Below, in pieces: positions 1-8,404 of a stretch of 64,000 nt of DNA (positions are counted from its first letter, which is position 1; every line of letters begins with the position of its first letter). The stretch spans positions 248,001 to 312,000 of the forward strand of contig NZ_VAUA01000001.1 in NCBI RefSeq assembly GCF_005771405.1, written 5' to 3'. The notes under the pieces are model-generated. The model did no database searches. It worked only from the letters and a program-made list of their open reading frames with translations, and was not told the DNA's origin. A program made the position numbers and the translations under genes. The DNA is from Parasedimentitalea maritima. Its GTDB lineage: Bacteria > Pseudomonadota > Alphaproteobacteria > Rhodobacterales > Rhodobacteraceae.

Positions 1-1
1 A

Positions 2-490
2 CCAGAATGCCTGATCGCAGCAAGTTGCTCCAAGAACTTTGGCATCTACCGCGAACGTACCGGTCTTCTGATGATGGTATCTAACGATACCGCAGCACAA
101 AAACTGAATCAGGGTACACTGGCCTTCCTGAACCGTCAGAACTATTCGTTCCCGCCGGATCACGGTGCACGACTGGTGACAATGATTCTGAACGACGATG
201 CCCTGCGGGCTGATTGGGCTGCAGAGCTGGAAGAAACCCGTCTGGGTATGTTGGGTCTGCGCCAGCAGCTGGCGGATGAGCTACAGCGCTTGTCCGGCTC
301 CGATCGGTTTGGTTTTCTTGCCCAGCATCGCGGTATGTTCTCACTCTTGGGAACGTCCCCTGATCTGGTGGAGAAGATGCGTTCGGACGATGGTATCTAC
401 ATGGTAGGTGACAGCCGGATGAATATCGCCGGACTGAATGCGGATACCGTGCCTATTCTGGCTAAAGCGATCATCGACGCTGGCGTCTAA
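2..490 (+). CDS. Aromatic/aspartate aminotransferase, C-terminal part (5' end outside window)
   Basis: This is the last 162 codons of a fold-type I, PLP-dependent aminotransferase of the aspartate/aromatic class. The frame is open from base 2, so the gene starts before the window. The stretch SCSKNFGIYRERTG near the left edge is the family signature, and its lysine is the residue that forms the Schiff base with PLP. The C-terminal small domain follows, with an R-rich helix and a FSLLG segment typical of the family. Such enzymes move amino groups between aspartate or aromatic amino acids and 2-oxoglutarate in the cytoplasm. Which substrate is preferred (AspC-like or TyrB-like) cannot be told from this fragment. 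A strong terminator follows directly, so it ends its transcription unit. Confidence 0.85.
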   Translation, partial: PECLIAASCSKNFGIYRERTGLLMMVSNDTAAQKLNQGTLAFLNRQNYSFPPDHGARLVTMILNDDALRADWAAELEETRLGMLGLRQQLADELQRLSGSDRFGFLAQHRGMFSLLGTSPDLVEKMRSDDGIYMVGDSRMNIAGLNADTVPILAKAIIDAGV

Positions 491-513
491 GAAGCGCATC
501 TAAGTAAAACAAA

Positions 514-547
514 AGAGCGCGCCCCATTTGGTGGCGCGCTTTTTTTG
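514..547 (+). terminator. Rho-independent terminator of the aminotransferase gene
   Basis: An 8-bp GC-rich stem (AGCGCGCC with GGCGCGCT) closes a short loop and is followed at once by seven T. It lies 24 bases after the aminotransferase stop codon. Confidence 0.85.
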
Positions 548-634
548 TGCAAATCTGATGCTTTATCTTGGCCTGCACTCCCACACCTTCTTTTTGCTGA
601 AAATACTCACATTCCAACACTTGCCCCAAAACGC

Positions 635-660
635 AAAACGCGGCCCCCATAAGGGCCGCG
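635..660 (-). terminator. Terminator of glnK-amtB
   Basis: Arms CGCGGCCC and GGGCCGCG form a perfect 8-bp stem. Read on the minus strand it ends in a short T run (AAAA on the plus strand at 635-638). It lies just downstream of the amtB stop codon. Confidence 0.7.
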
Positions 661-686
661 CCAACTGTATCAATGTGGGGGTAGAA

Positions 687-2009
687 TTAGAGCTTGGAAA
701 ACTCTGGGTAGGCTTCCATGCCCAGCTCGGCCATGTCCAATCCGTTGATTTCGTCTTCTTCCGAAACCCGAATGCCGACGGTGGCTTTCAGTGCCAACCA
801 AACGATGGTCGAAACAACCGTCACAAAGATGCCAACAATCACAATAGACTTCAGCTGAACAAAGAACGATGCATCAGCGTTACTGAGTGGGACAACCAGA
901 GTACCGAAGATACCAGCACCAAGGTGAACCGGGATGGCACCAACAACATCGTCGATTTTGAACTTGTCGAGAACCGGAACAACCAGAACAACGATTACAC
1001 CGCCTGCAGCACCAATCAGCGTGGCCAGGCCCAGCGAAGGTGCCAGAGGCTCGGCGGTAATTGAAACCAGGCCCGCCAGCGCACCGTTCAGGATCATGGT
1101 CAGGTCAGGCTTTTTGTACAAGAACTGTGTCAGCAACATTGCAGCCACCGCACCGCCAGCAGCAGCGGCGTTGGTGTTTGCGAAGATGCGGCTGATGTCA
1201 GCAACATTGGCGGCAGTGTCCATGTAAAGTTGCGAACCACCATTAAATCCAAACCAGCCCATCCACAGGATGAAGGTACCCAGAGTAGCCAGTGGCAGGT
1301 TGGACCCCGGCATTGGAATGGTACGGTCGCCTTTGTACTTACCGATACGTGGGCCCAGGATCAGCGCACCAACTAAGGCAGCCCAGCCACCAACAGAGTG
1401 CACAACAGTTGAACCAGCAAAATCTTGGAAACCCATTTCCTGCAGAAATCCACCGCCCCATTTCCAGGAGGCCTGGATCGGGTAGATGAAGGCGGTCAGG
1501 ATGATCACGAAGATCAGGAATGGCCACAGCTTGATACGTTCGGCCATAGTGCCGGACACGATCGACGCGGTTGCGGCACAGAACATCAGCTGAAAGAAGT
1601 AATCAGAACCAACGGACGCATAGGTCAGGTCAGTTTCGGTGTCGGCCAGACCAACGGGTTCCAGTGAGGTCATCGAGAAGGCACCCAAGATGCCGTTAAT
1701 AGACCAACCATCACCCGGATACATCAGGTTATACCCAACCGCATAATAGGCAATGCCAGCCAGCGAAAACAGACCCATGTTTTTGGTCAGCTGCATGGTC
1801 ACGTTTTTACCGCGCACCAGACCAACTTCGAGCATGGTAAAGCCAGCCGCCATCCAGAACACCAGAACGCCTGCGAACAGGAACATAAAGGTTGTGAGGA
1901 TGTAGCCGATTTCGCTGTTCGGTGGGGTGACATCTGCGTCTTGCGCAAATCCAATCGCGGGAAGCGCGATCAACGCTGCAACGGCGAGTGGGAGTTTCAG
2001 GATTTTCAT
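687..2009 (-). CDS. amtB: Ammonium transporter AmtB
   Basis: A 440-residue Amt/MEP/Rh-family ammonium channel. Residues 1-22 form a cleavable signal peptide ending in a GFAQ-type site, as in E. coli AmtB, so the mature protein would have an outside N terminus and eleven membrane spans. Family motifs seen are the opening helix with FWMAAGFTMLEVGL, the D-F-A-G-S-T-V-V-H-S segment carrying a pore histidine region, and GWFGFNGGSQ. The C-terminal tail carries the SEEDEINGLD motif that contacts PII proteins. It follows glnK by 25 bases on the same strand, the classic glnK-amtB arrangement in which GlnK plugs the channel when nitrogen is plentiful. The start has a good AAGGA ribosome site. Confidence 0.97.
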   Translation of the reverse strand: MKILKLPLAVAALIALPAIGFAQDADVTPPNSEIGYILTTFMFLFAGVLVFWMAAGFTMLEVGLVRGKNVTMQLTKNMGLFSLAGIAYYAVGYNLMYPGDGWSINGILGAFSMTSLEPVGLADTETDLTYASVGSDYFFQLMFCAATASIVSGTMAERIKLWPFLIFVIILTAFIYPIQASWKWGGGFLQEMGFQDFAGSTVVHSVGGWAALVGALILGPRIGKYKGDRTIPMPGSNLPLATLGTFILWMGWFGFNGGSQLYMDTAANVADISRIFANTNAAAAGGAVAAMLLTQFLYKKPDLTMILNGALAGLVSITAEPLAPSLGLATLIGAAGGVIVVLVVPVLDKFKIDDVVGAIPVHLGAGIFGTLVVPLSNADASFFVQLKSIVIVGIFVTVVSTIVWLALKATVGIRVSEEDEINGLDMAELGMEAYPEFSKL

Positions 2010-2034
2010 TTTATGTTCCTTCTTGTGCCGTTAT

Positions 2035-2373
2035 TCACAGTGCGTCCAGATTGGTCTCGCCAGTGCGCACCCGCACCGCCTGAGCCACATCCAGAACAAA
2101 GATTTTGCCGTCGCCGATTTTGCCGGTGCGGGCGGTTTTGGTGATGGTTTCGACGACCTGGTCGGCCTGATCGGCAGCAACCACGATTTCTAGTTTCATC
2201 TTGGGTATAAAATTTACTTCGTATTCTGCACCGCGGTAGATTTCTGTATGGCCCGCCTGTGCGCCGAACCCCTTGATTTCAGTAACCATCAGGCCTGCAA
2301 TGCCGATGTCAGTCAGCGCTTCGCGGACTTCTTCCAGCTTAAATGGCTTGATGGCGGCAATGATCATTTTCAT
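2035..2373 (-). CDS. glnK: Nitrogen regulatory protein P-II (GlnK type)
   Basis: A 112-residue PII signal protein. The start chosen is the ATG at 2373, which gives the standard N terminus MKMIIAAIKPFKLEEV and follows an AAGGA ribosome site; an upstream in-frame start would add 40 unrelated residues. The T-loop is intact and tyrosine falls exactly at position 51 (RGAEY), the site of uridylylation by GlnD. The C-terminal signature with TGKIGDGKIF is also present. The trimer senses 2-oxoglutarate and ATP/ADP and, with amtB directly downstream, is expected to gate ammonium uptake. Calling it GlnK rather than GlnB rests on that linkage. Confidence 0.96.
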   Translation of the reverse strand: MKMIIAAIKPFKLEEVREALTDIGIAGLMVTEIKGFGAQAGHTEIYRGAEYEVNFIPKMKLEIVVAADQADQVVETITKTARTGKIGDGKIFVLDVAQAVRVRTGETNLDAL

Positions 2374-2630
2374 GTCAGCATCCTTTTCCCAGGCGACCAG
2401 CCCAATTGTTCTGCACCTGCAAACAAGCGGCTGCAGTGAGTCTTGGGAATGATTTTGGAGCAGAGTTCGCCTTTGCCGGGTGTGTCGGCTCAAAATAGTT
2501 GCTCAAATAATAATCGTTGCCTGTTTTTTAGACGATCAAAGAAGGCGCACCCGCAGAAAAACTTCCCCTCAACAAAGCCTGCCGGAGTGGTTATGCTATG
2601 CAAAACGGGCGAACCGGGCAGGACATTGGC

Positions 2631-4904
2631 ATGGCAAAACGATCAGGGCATAAGCCTCTGGTGGCAGATAAGCGCTACTCGGCGGGGTCTCGAAAGGCAC
2701 CCGCTCGCAAAAGTGCACGCAAGTCTAAGCCAAAGAGCAAGGGTTGGTTCAGCTTTCTGTTTGGTGGCGGCAAAACGGCAAAACCAAAACCGACAAAGCG
2801 TAAACCAACTCCACGCAAGGTTGCCGCCCGAAAGTCCAGCCCACGTAAGCGCAAACCAAAGGGATTTTTTGGACGTATTCGCTATGCAATAGCTGGACTG
2901 TTTCGTTGGGTGTTTGGCCTGTTCTGGGGCTTTACTTGGCGGATAGGGATGGTGGTGTGCACTTTGACGGCTCTGGCTGTCGGGTATCACTACCTGCAGC
3001 TGCCAGACGTCAGTGCTCTGCTGGATGGTCGTGCGCGTGGTTCGGTAACGATGCTGGACCGGAATGGTCAGGTGTATGCATGGCGTGGAGATCAGTTTGG
3101 TGGCGTGGTCACCACACAGACTGTGTCACCACATCTGAAAAACGCCATTATCGCCACCGAGGACAAGCGGTTCTATGGTCACTTTGGGATCTCACCAAGA
3201 GGCGTAGCCAGTGCCATACGTATTAACATGCGGGCAGGGCGTAGCCCATTGTCAGGCAATGGGGGCTCCACCATCACCCAACAAACAGCCAAGCTGCTGT
3301 GTTTAGGGGTGCCCTATGATACGGATGTCTGGGAAAGCGAAAAGGCTTATGAGGCAGATTGCCGACAAGGTTCTCTGTGGCGCAAAGTCAAAGAAGCGAT
3401 TTATGCGCTGGCGATGGAGAGCAAATACTCCAAGGACGAGATTCTGACGATCTATATGAACCGGGCCTTTCTGGGGGCTGGAGCACGTGGGTTTGAGGCC
3501 GCAAGTCAGCGTTATTTTGGAATATCCGCCGCTGAGGTCGACCCTGCAGAGGCTGCCATGTTGGCCGGGCTGCTGAAAGCGCCAACGCGATATGCGCCAA
3601 CCAATAACCTGCAACGCTCACAGGACCGGGCGCAGGTGATCGTTGGATTGATGCATGATCAGGGGTATTTGACCGTCGCGCAGGCACAGGATGCCCGGAA
3701 CAACCCTGCCCAATTGAGCAAAGCCGCAGCTGCGAGGGCGGGTGGATATTTTGCGGATTGGGTCATGGACAAGATCCCCAGTTTCTTTGGTGATCAGACA
3801 ACCGAGGACGTGGTCATTCGCACCACGCTTGACCAACGACTGCAGACTGCGGCTGAAGAGGCGTTGACCTATATTTTTGAGAATAAGGTACGCGAAGGGT
3901 CAAAGGCACAGGCGGCGATTGTCGTAATGAGCGCGGATGGCGCTGTGCGGGCGATGGTTGGTGGGCGGCAATCCCGTGTATCCGGCGTATTCAACCGTGC
4001 AACGCAGGCGCAACGTCAAACTGGCTCTGCGTTCAAACCTTTTGTCTATGCGACAGCGCTGGAATTAGGCTACTCACCGCTGGATCTGGTGCTGGATGCT
4101 GAATACTGCCTGAATATCGCAGGTTCGGGGCAATGGTGCCCCAAGAACTATACGCATAAATTCTATGGAGAAGTGACCCTCGCACGGGCACTGCGAGATT
4201 CATTGAACATCCCTGCGGTAAAAATCTCTGAGGCGGTTGGGCGCGATTTAGTGCGCCAGGTGGCAGGCGATTTTGGTCTGTCCAGTGATTTGGCTGATGG
4301 CCCGGCGCTTGCGCTTGGCGCTTCGGAAAGCACTTTGATCGAAATGACCGGCGCCTATGCGGGAATTCTGAATGGCGGGTCGTCAGTCACCCCCTATGGA
4401 TTGGTCGAGTTGCGGTTGATGGATGATGATGAAGCTATGATTGGCACCAGTGGTGGCATGGGAGAGCGGGTGATCCAGACAAGTGCTGCGCACCAGCTGA
4501 CTTGGATGATGGAGAAAGTGATTTCTGAGGGCACCGGCCGCCGGGCACAATTGCCAGGTTGGCAGGTCGCGGGCAAAACAGGCACAACCCAGGCTGCCCG
4601 GGATGCATGGTTCATCGGCTTCACGGCTGAATATGTTGCCGGTGTCTGGATGGGTTACGATGACAATACACCTCTGTCAGGCGTTACCGGTGGCGGTCTT
4701 CCTGCTGAAATCTGGCGCGAAACAATGATCCGGGTGCATGATGGGCTGGCACCCGTAGCACTGCCAATGCAGGCTCCTGCTCCATTGGTTGTTCCGACAC
4801 CACAACCCAACCCGGAACGCCGAAATAATGGCAATGGACCTAAACTGGGTCGGGAGCTGGGACGCGCGGTGGATGGGTTGCTGAAGGATATATTTGGCAA
4901 CTGA
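2631..4904 (+). CDS. Class A penicillin-binding protein (PBP1A-type transglycosylase/transpeptidase)
   Basis: A 757-residue bifunctional peptidoglycan synthase. Residues 1-80 are strikingly basic (Lys/Arg/Ala/Pro/Ser) and cytoplasmic; a membrane span follows at about 85-120. The GT51 glycosyltransferase domain has the catalytic Glu177 in EDKRFYGHFG and the GGSTITQQ motif at 211-218. The transpeptidase domain has SxxK at Ser466-Lys469 (TGSAFKPF), SLN at 524-526 and KTGT at 649-652. It polymerises lipid II and cross-links the stem peptides in the periplasm. An in-frame ATG at 2598 is a possible alternative start, but 2631 has an AGGA-like site nearby. The gene is divergent from glnK-amtB and monocistronic by layout. 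The basic tail resembles histone H1-like low-complexity sequence. Confidence 0.93.
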   Translation: MAKRSGHKPLVADKRYSAGSRKAPARKSARKSKPKSKGWFSFLFGGGKTAKPKPTKRKPTPRKVAARKSSPRKRKPKGFFGRIRYAIAGLFRWVFGLFWGFTWRIGMVVCTLTALAVGYHYLQLPDVSALLDGRARGSVTMLDRNGQVYAWRGDQFGGVVTTQTVSPHLKNAIIATEDKRFYGHFGISPRGVASAIRINMRAGRSPLSGNGGSTITQQTAKLLCLGVPYDTDVWESEKAYEADCRQGSLWRKVKEAIYALAMESKYSKDEILTIYMNRAFLGAGARGFEAASQRYFGISAAEVDPAEAAMLAGLLKAPTRYAPTNNLQRSQDRAQVIVGLMHDQGYLTVAQAQDARNNPAQLSKAAAARAGGYFADWVMDKIPSFFGDQTTEDVVIRTTLDQRLQTAAEEALTYIFENKVREGSKAQAAIVVMSADGAVRAMVGGRQSRVSGVFNRATQAQRQTGSAFKPFVYATALELGYSPLDLVLDAEYCLNIAGSGQWCPKNYTHKFYGEVTLARALRDSLNIPAVKISEAVGRDLVRQVAGDFGLSSDLADGPALALGASESTLIEMTGAYAGILNGGSSVTPYGLVELRLMDDDEAMIGTSGGMGERVIQTSAAHQLTWMMEKVISEGTGRRAQLPGWQVAGKTGTTQAARDAWFIGFTAEYVAGVWMGYDDNTPLSGVTGGGLPAEIWRETMIRVHDGLAPVALPMQAPAPLVVPTPQPNPERRNNGNGPKLGRELGRAVDGLLKDIFGN

Positions 4905-4972
4905 CGCGTGTTGCAGACGGGACCTCCCGCCCATCGCCGACCTCCTGATGGAGGTGGCTTCCGTTGGGCGTA

Positions 4973-4992
4973 GCGCCGCGCAGGCGCGGCGC
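4973..4992. repeat. Perfect GC-rich inverted repeat between convergent genes
   Basis: GCGCCGCG and CGCGGCGC flank a 4-base loop between the convergent penicillin-binding-protein and mlaC genes. It could stop transcription from either side, but no T run follows in either direction, so it is only a candidate factor-assisted terminator. Confidence 0.5.
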
Positions 4993-5100
4993 CCAAGATC
5001 ACATAACTATCAGCATCGCTGATGGTTCACATGAACGCGGGGGCTTTTGTCAGATTGCGCAAGACACATGAGTGCCGCCCAATTGCCCACACATTTAAGG

Positions 5101-5709
5101 CTAGCTCAGCGTTTTTAGATCTTTGATCAGCAAGTCGAGATCACCTTTGCGACGATCCAGCATGGCGCCAATTTCGGTGCGTTCAGTCAGCAGTAAGTTC
5201 ACCCCTTCGATGAACATGTTGAAAAACTTATTTTTGCCGGACTTGTCTGACACCAGGAATGTCACTTCAAACGGCGCCTGCCCCTGCAGCGTTGCGATCG
5301 ACTTAACCTCGTAGCCAGCGCGGATCTTCCGGGTCGACTTTACTTCGATACCGCCGCCGATGAATTCACGGAACCGCTTGCCGTACTTACGTGCAATGTA
5401 CCCCTGGAACGCTTTGGTGAAGGACCGCATTTGACCCTTCGAGGCGCTGCGACCGTCAACGCCCAGCGCATATTGGGCCATGATGGGCACGTCAGCATAA
5501 CGTACGAATATTTTCTCAAAATCCCGAACCATTGCCGATTCGGGTTTGCCTGAGGCGATCACCTTGTTGATGTCGCTCACTACGTTGTCGACTAAGCTGC
5601 GGGCACTATTTTCACTGATTGCAAAGGCAGGGAACGGCAGGGCAGCTAAGCCAAGCCCAGAAACCGTGGTTGCCAAAAAGGAGCGACGGCTAAACAGATT
5701 AATCGGCAT
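5101..5709 (-). CDS. mlaC: MlaC/Ttg2D-type phospholipid-binding protein
   Basis: A 202-residue exported protein of the MlaC (toluene tolerance Ttg2D) family, the periplasmic shuttle that carries phospholipids between the outer-membrane MlaA complex and the inner-membrane MlaFEDB importer. The N terminus has a twin-arginine-like SRRSFLATT stretch followed by a hydrophobic segment ending PAFA, so export, possibly by Tat, is expected. The body shows the family pattern with FxxIFVRYADVPIMAQYALG and a GYEVKS beta segment. The chosen start at 5709 overlaps the end of mlaA by 11 bases and has a GAGG ribosome site inside mlaA, so translation is probably coupled. No mlaFED genes are nearby. Confidence 0.88.
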   Translation of the reverse strand: MPINLFSRRSFLATTVSGLGLAALPFPAFAISENSARSLVDNVVSDINKVIASGKPESAMVRDFEKIFVRYADVPIMAQYALGVDGRSASKGQMRSFTKAFQGYIARKYGKRFREFIGGGIEVKSTRKIRAGYEVKSIATLQGQAPFEVTFLVSDKSGKNKFFNMFIEGVNLLLTERTEIGAMLDRRKGDLDLLIKDLKTLS

Positions 5710-6472
5710 AGATATCCTCGTAGGGGTCAGAGTAGGGATCCCCAAAGACCCCATCATAGGCATCTTGATCACCGCCCAATTCAAAGCGGCGGTTTTGCAT
5801 GTAGATAAGCCGTGCTTGAGCATAGCTGTCGGCGCTCTCGTACAAAATCGAATCAACTGTAGCAGAATAATTGCCACGATCGCCCATCCGGCGCACGATT
5901 TCAGCGTAAACTCCGATGTTATCGGCGGGGTTTTGCCGGGCAAAAGTGATTGGGTTGGTGAAAAAATCAGCGATTACGCCGATGGCATCGCGCGAAGTCG
6001 ATGGACCGTACAAAGGGAGCTCCACATAAGCGCCCTCACCAAAGCCCCAAACATGTAGGGTTTCACCAAAGTCAGTATTGACCCTGGGTACATTGAAATC
6101 CGAGGCGGGGTCACCCATGCCTAAGATGCCAAACACCGAGTTAATGAAGAACCGAGACACTGCGATTCCAGATTCCTTCAAGTTACCTTGCAGAAGCGCA
6201 TTCACGGCCTGGCCGGGCATCGACAGATTTTCAGCAAACAGGCCGAAACTGGTGACCATATCGGGTGGGATGACGCTTACGTAGCCTTTGGAGGCAGGGC
6301 GAAAGAGAAACCGGTCCACATCAAGGTTGAAGCCGTGTGTGGCACGGTTGACGCCCTCGTATGGGTCAAAAACTTCACCAGAAGCACGGGCTTCAGGGCT
6401 TTGGCCTGAGCAGCCAGCTGTCAAGCCTGCGAGCAATAGCGAAACAAGAATAAAAATTGATCGTAGCGTCAA
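5699..6472 (-). CDS. mlaA: MlaA (VacJ) outer-membrane lipoprotein
   Basis: A 257-residue VacJ/MlaA family lipoprotein. A signal peptide of about 20 residues ends in the lipobox LTAGC, giving lipidation at Cys21. The family core is clear: FDPYEGVNRATHGFN, the RFFINSVFGILGMGDPAS segment, and ETLHVWGFGEGAYVELPLYGPS. MlaA forms a ring in the outer membrane that removes mislocalised phospholipids from the outer leaflet and passes them to MlaC, encoded immediately downstream with an 11-base overlap. The acidic C-terminal tail (DPYSDPYEDIYAD) is unusual low-complexity sequence and may be a lineage feature. Confidence 0.95.
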   Translation of the reverse strand: MTLRSIFILVSLLLAGLTAGCSGQSPEARASGEVFDPYEGVNRATHGFNLDVDRFLFRPASKGYVSVIPPDMVTSFGLFAENLSMPGQAVNALLQGNLKESGIAVSRFFINSVFGILGMGDPASDFNVPRVNTDFGETLHVWGFGEGAYVELPLYGPSTSRDAIGVIADFFTNPITFARQNPADNIGVYAEIVRRMGDRGNYSATVDSILYESADSYAQARLIYMQNRRFELGGDQDAYDGVFGDPYSDPYEDIYAD

Positions 6473-6670
6473 AACCGTTGGCCTTTGTGTCCGTTCATTT
6501 GCAACATGAGCGCAATATCAGTGTGATTTATAGGTATTCATTCTGGTTCCCAGTAGTAGCTCGTATTGTTTGTCTGGTTGTGACAGATTTGGAACAAATT
6601 TCAAGTTAACCTTCTGAGCGTAAGAGTTGCGTTTAAACCGACGCAACAAGCGACTATTTTTGGGCACATT

Positions 6671-8404
6671 ATGGCAACTAAAATATTTCAAAGTGGGTTA
6701 GATGAACTGCGTTTGGCCCGCAGCCGCAGCCGCGGTCTCTATTGGTCGGTCGGCGTTTTTAGCTTCTTTGCGAATATGCTGATGCTAACTGGGCCGATGT
6801 ACATGATGCAGGTCTATGACAGGGTCCTGGGCAGCCGATCAGAGCAGACGCTGGTGGCTCTGACACTTCTGGTCGTCTTCCTATATGGCATAATGGGTAT
6901 ATTGGACTATGCGCGTGGCCGGATCATGGCGCGTGTTGGAGCGAGATTTCAGGCCAATCTGGACAAGCGGGTATTTAACGCAATGATCCGACGCTCTGCT
7001 GTTGCCCCCGATCCAGTGGCTCAAACCGGACTAAGCGACCTAGAATCGGTGCAGCGTCTGATGTCATCGCCTGTGTTGATGGCGGCATTTGATCTGCCTT
7101 GGACCCCGGTCTTTTTGGCGGGGATCGCGTTGTTTCACCCCTGGTTGGGTATGCTGGCCTTGGTTGGTGGCGCAGTTCTGGTCTGTCTTGCGTTGATGAA
7201 CCAGTTCTTTTCACGGGCACCTTTGCACAAAGCTATGGTTGCTTCTCACCGTGGAAACCTGATGTCCGAAGAAATTCGAACTGAATCAGAAATGATCCAA
7301 TCGATGGGGATGCGTGGCGCTGCATTTGGGCGCTGGAAGGTCGCGCGTGACGAGGCATTGGTAGATAATGTTTCGGCCAATGATATTGGCGGTCGGTTCA
7401 CCACAATGACCAAGACGCTGCGATTGTTCCTACAGTCCGCGATGTTGGGCCTCGGGGCCTATCTTGCATTGCAGGGGGAGGTGTCGCCGGGAGCGATGAT
7501 TGCGGGATCGATCCTGATGGGGCGAGCTCTGGCTCCTATTGAGCTGGGTCTGGGACAGTGGGCGCTGGTCCAGCGTGCCATCAAGGGATGGGGAAATCTA
7601 AGCGAGTTGCTGACCAAGGTTCCCGAAGAAAAGGATCGTTTGTCTTTGCCTAAGCCGAAAGCGAAGCTGGAGGTGCAGGCCGTGACCATTGTGCCTCCGG
7701 GTGACCAAACACCGCTGTTACGCAATGTATCGTTTCAACTGGCTCCTGGGCAGGCACTTGGCGTGATTGGTCCATCTGGGTCCGGGAAATCAACGTTGGC
7801 CCGGGCGCTAACCGGGGTGTGGCGGGCCGCAGCTGGAACTGTTCGGCTGGATGGCGCTGCATTGGACCAATATGCACCCGACGTACTGGGGCAGCATATC
7901 GGGTACTTGCCACAGCGGGTTCAATTGTTTGAAGGCACAATAGCGCAGAATATTGCGCGGCTGGCGGAGGCCCCGGATGCGGAAAAGGTGGTTGCAGCCG
8001 CCAAGAAAGCAGCAGCGCATGAGATGATTACGAAACTACCAGACGGCTATGACACCCGGGTCAGCGCAGGTGGTGGCCGGTTGTCCGGTGGGCAGATGCA
8101 ACGTATCGCCCTAGCGCGGGCGCTGTATGATGACCCGGTAATTGTGATTTTGGATGAGCCTAATTCGAACCTGGATAATGAGGGGTCGATGGCCCTGAAC
8201 GCGGCGATTAAATCTTTGAAATCAGAAGGCAACTCTGTGTTGATTATGGCGCACCGTCCTGCGGCGATTCAGGAGTGTGATTTGCTGCTGGTTGTGGATC
8301 AGGGTAACCAGACGGCCTTTGGTCCGAAAGAACAGGTATTGCGCCAAATGGTGGCGAACCATCAGGATATCAAAAAGTCTGCAACCGCAGGATCAGTATC
8401 ATGA
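6671..8404 (+). CDS. Type I secretion permease/ATPase (PrtD family)
   Basis: A 577-residue ABC exporter with an N-terminal membrane domain of about six spans and a C-terminal nucleotide-binding domain. The Walker A motif GPSGSGKST is at 367-375, the signature LSGGQ at 471-475 and Walker B ending ILDEP at about 492-497. The short N terminus without a C39 peptidase-like domain and the overall length match the PrtD/AprD/RsaD group rather than HlyB. It energises export of RTX-type or S-layer-like proteins straight from the cytoplasm. It overlaps the adaptor gene by four bases (ATGA). No outer-membrane TolC partner or substrate gene is in the window. Confidence 0.94.
   Translation: MATKIFQSGLDELRLARSRSRGLYWSVGVFSFFANMLMLTGPMYMMQVYDRVLGSRSEQTLVALTLLVVFLYGIMGILDYARGRIMARVGARFQANLDKRVFNAMIRRSAVAPDPVAQTGLSDLESVQRLMSSPVLMAAFDLPWTPVFLAGIALFHPWLGMLALVGGAVLVCLALMNQFFSRAPLHKAMVASHRGNLMSEEIRTESEMIQSMGMRGAAFGRWKVARDEALVDNVSANDIGGRFTTMTKTLRLFLQSAMLGLGAYLALQGEVSPGAMIAGSILMGRALAPIELGLGQWALVQRAIKGWGNLSELLTKVPEEKDRLSLPKPKAKLEVQAVTIVPPGDQTPLLRNVSFQLAPGQALGVIGPSGSGKSTLARALTGVWRAAAGTVRLDGAALDQYAPDVLGQHIGYLPQRVQLFEGTIAQNIARLAEAPDAEKVVAAAKKAAAHEMITKLPDGYDTRVSAGGGRLSGGQMQRIALARALYDDPVIVILDEPNSNLDNEGSMALNAAIKSLKSEGNSVLIMAHRPAAIQECDLLLVVDQGNQTAFGPKEQVLRQMVANHQDIKKSATAGSVS

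Noticed and set aside
528-1064. Plus-strand open frame opposite amtB
   Set aside because: It crosses the terminator and amtB 3' end and shows no coding signals.
2598-2630. Upstream start for the penicillin-binding protein gene
   Set aside because: The extra 11 residues add nothing recognisable and the ribosome site is not better; kept only as an alternative.
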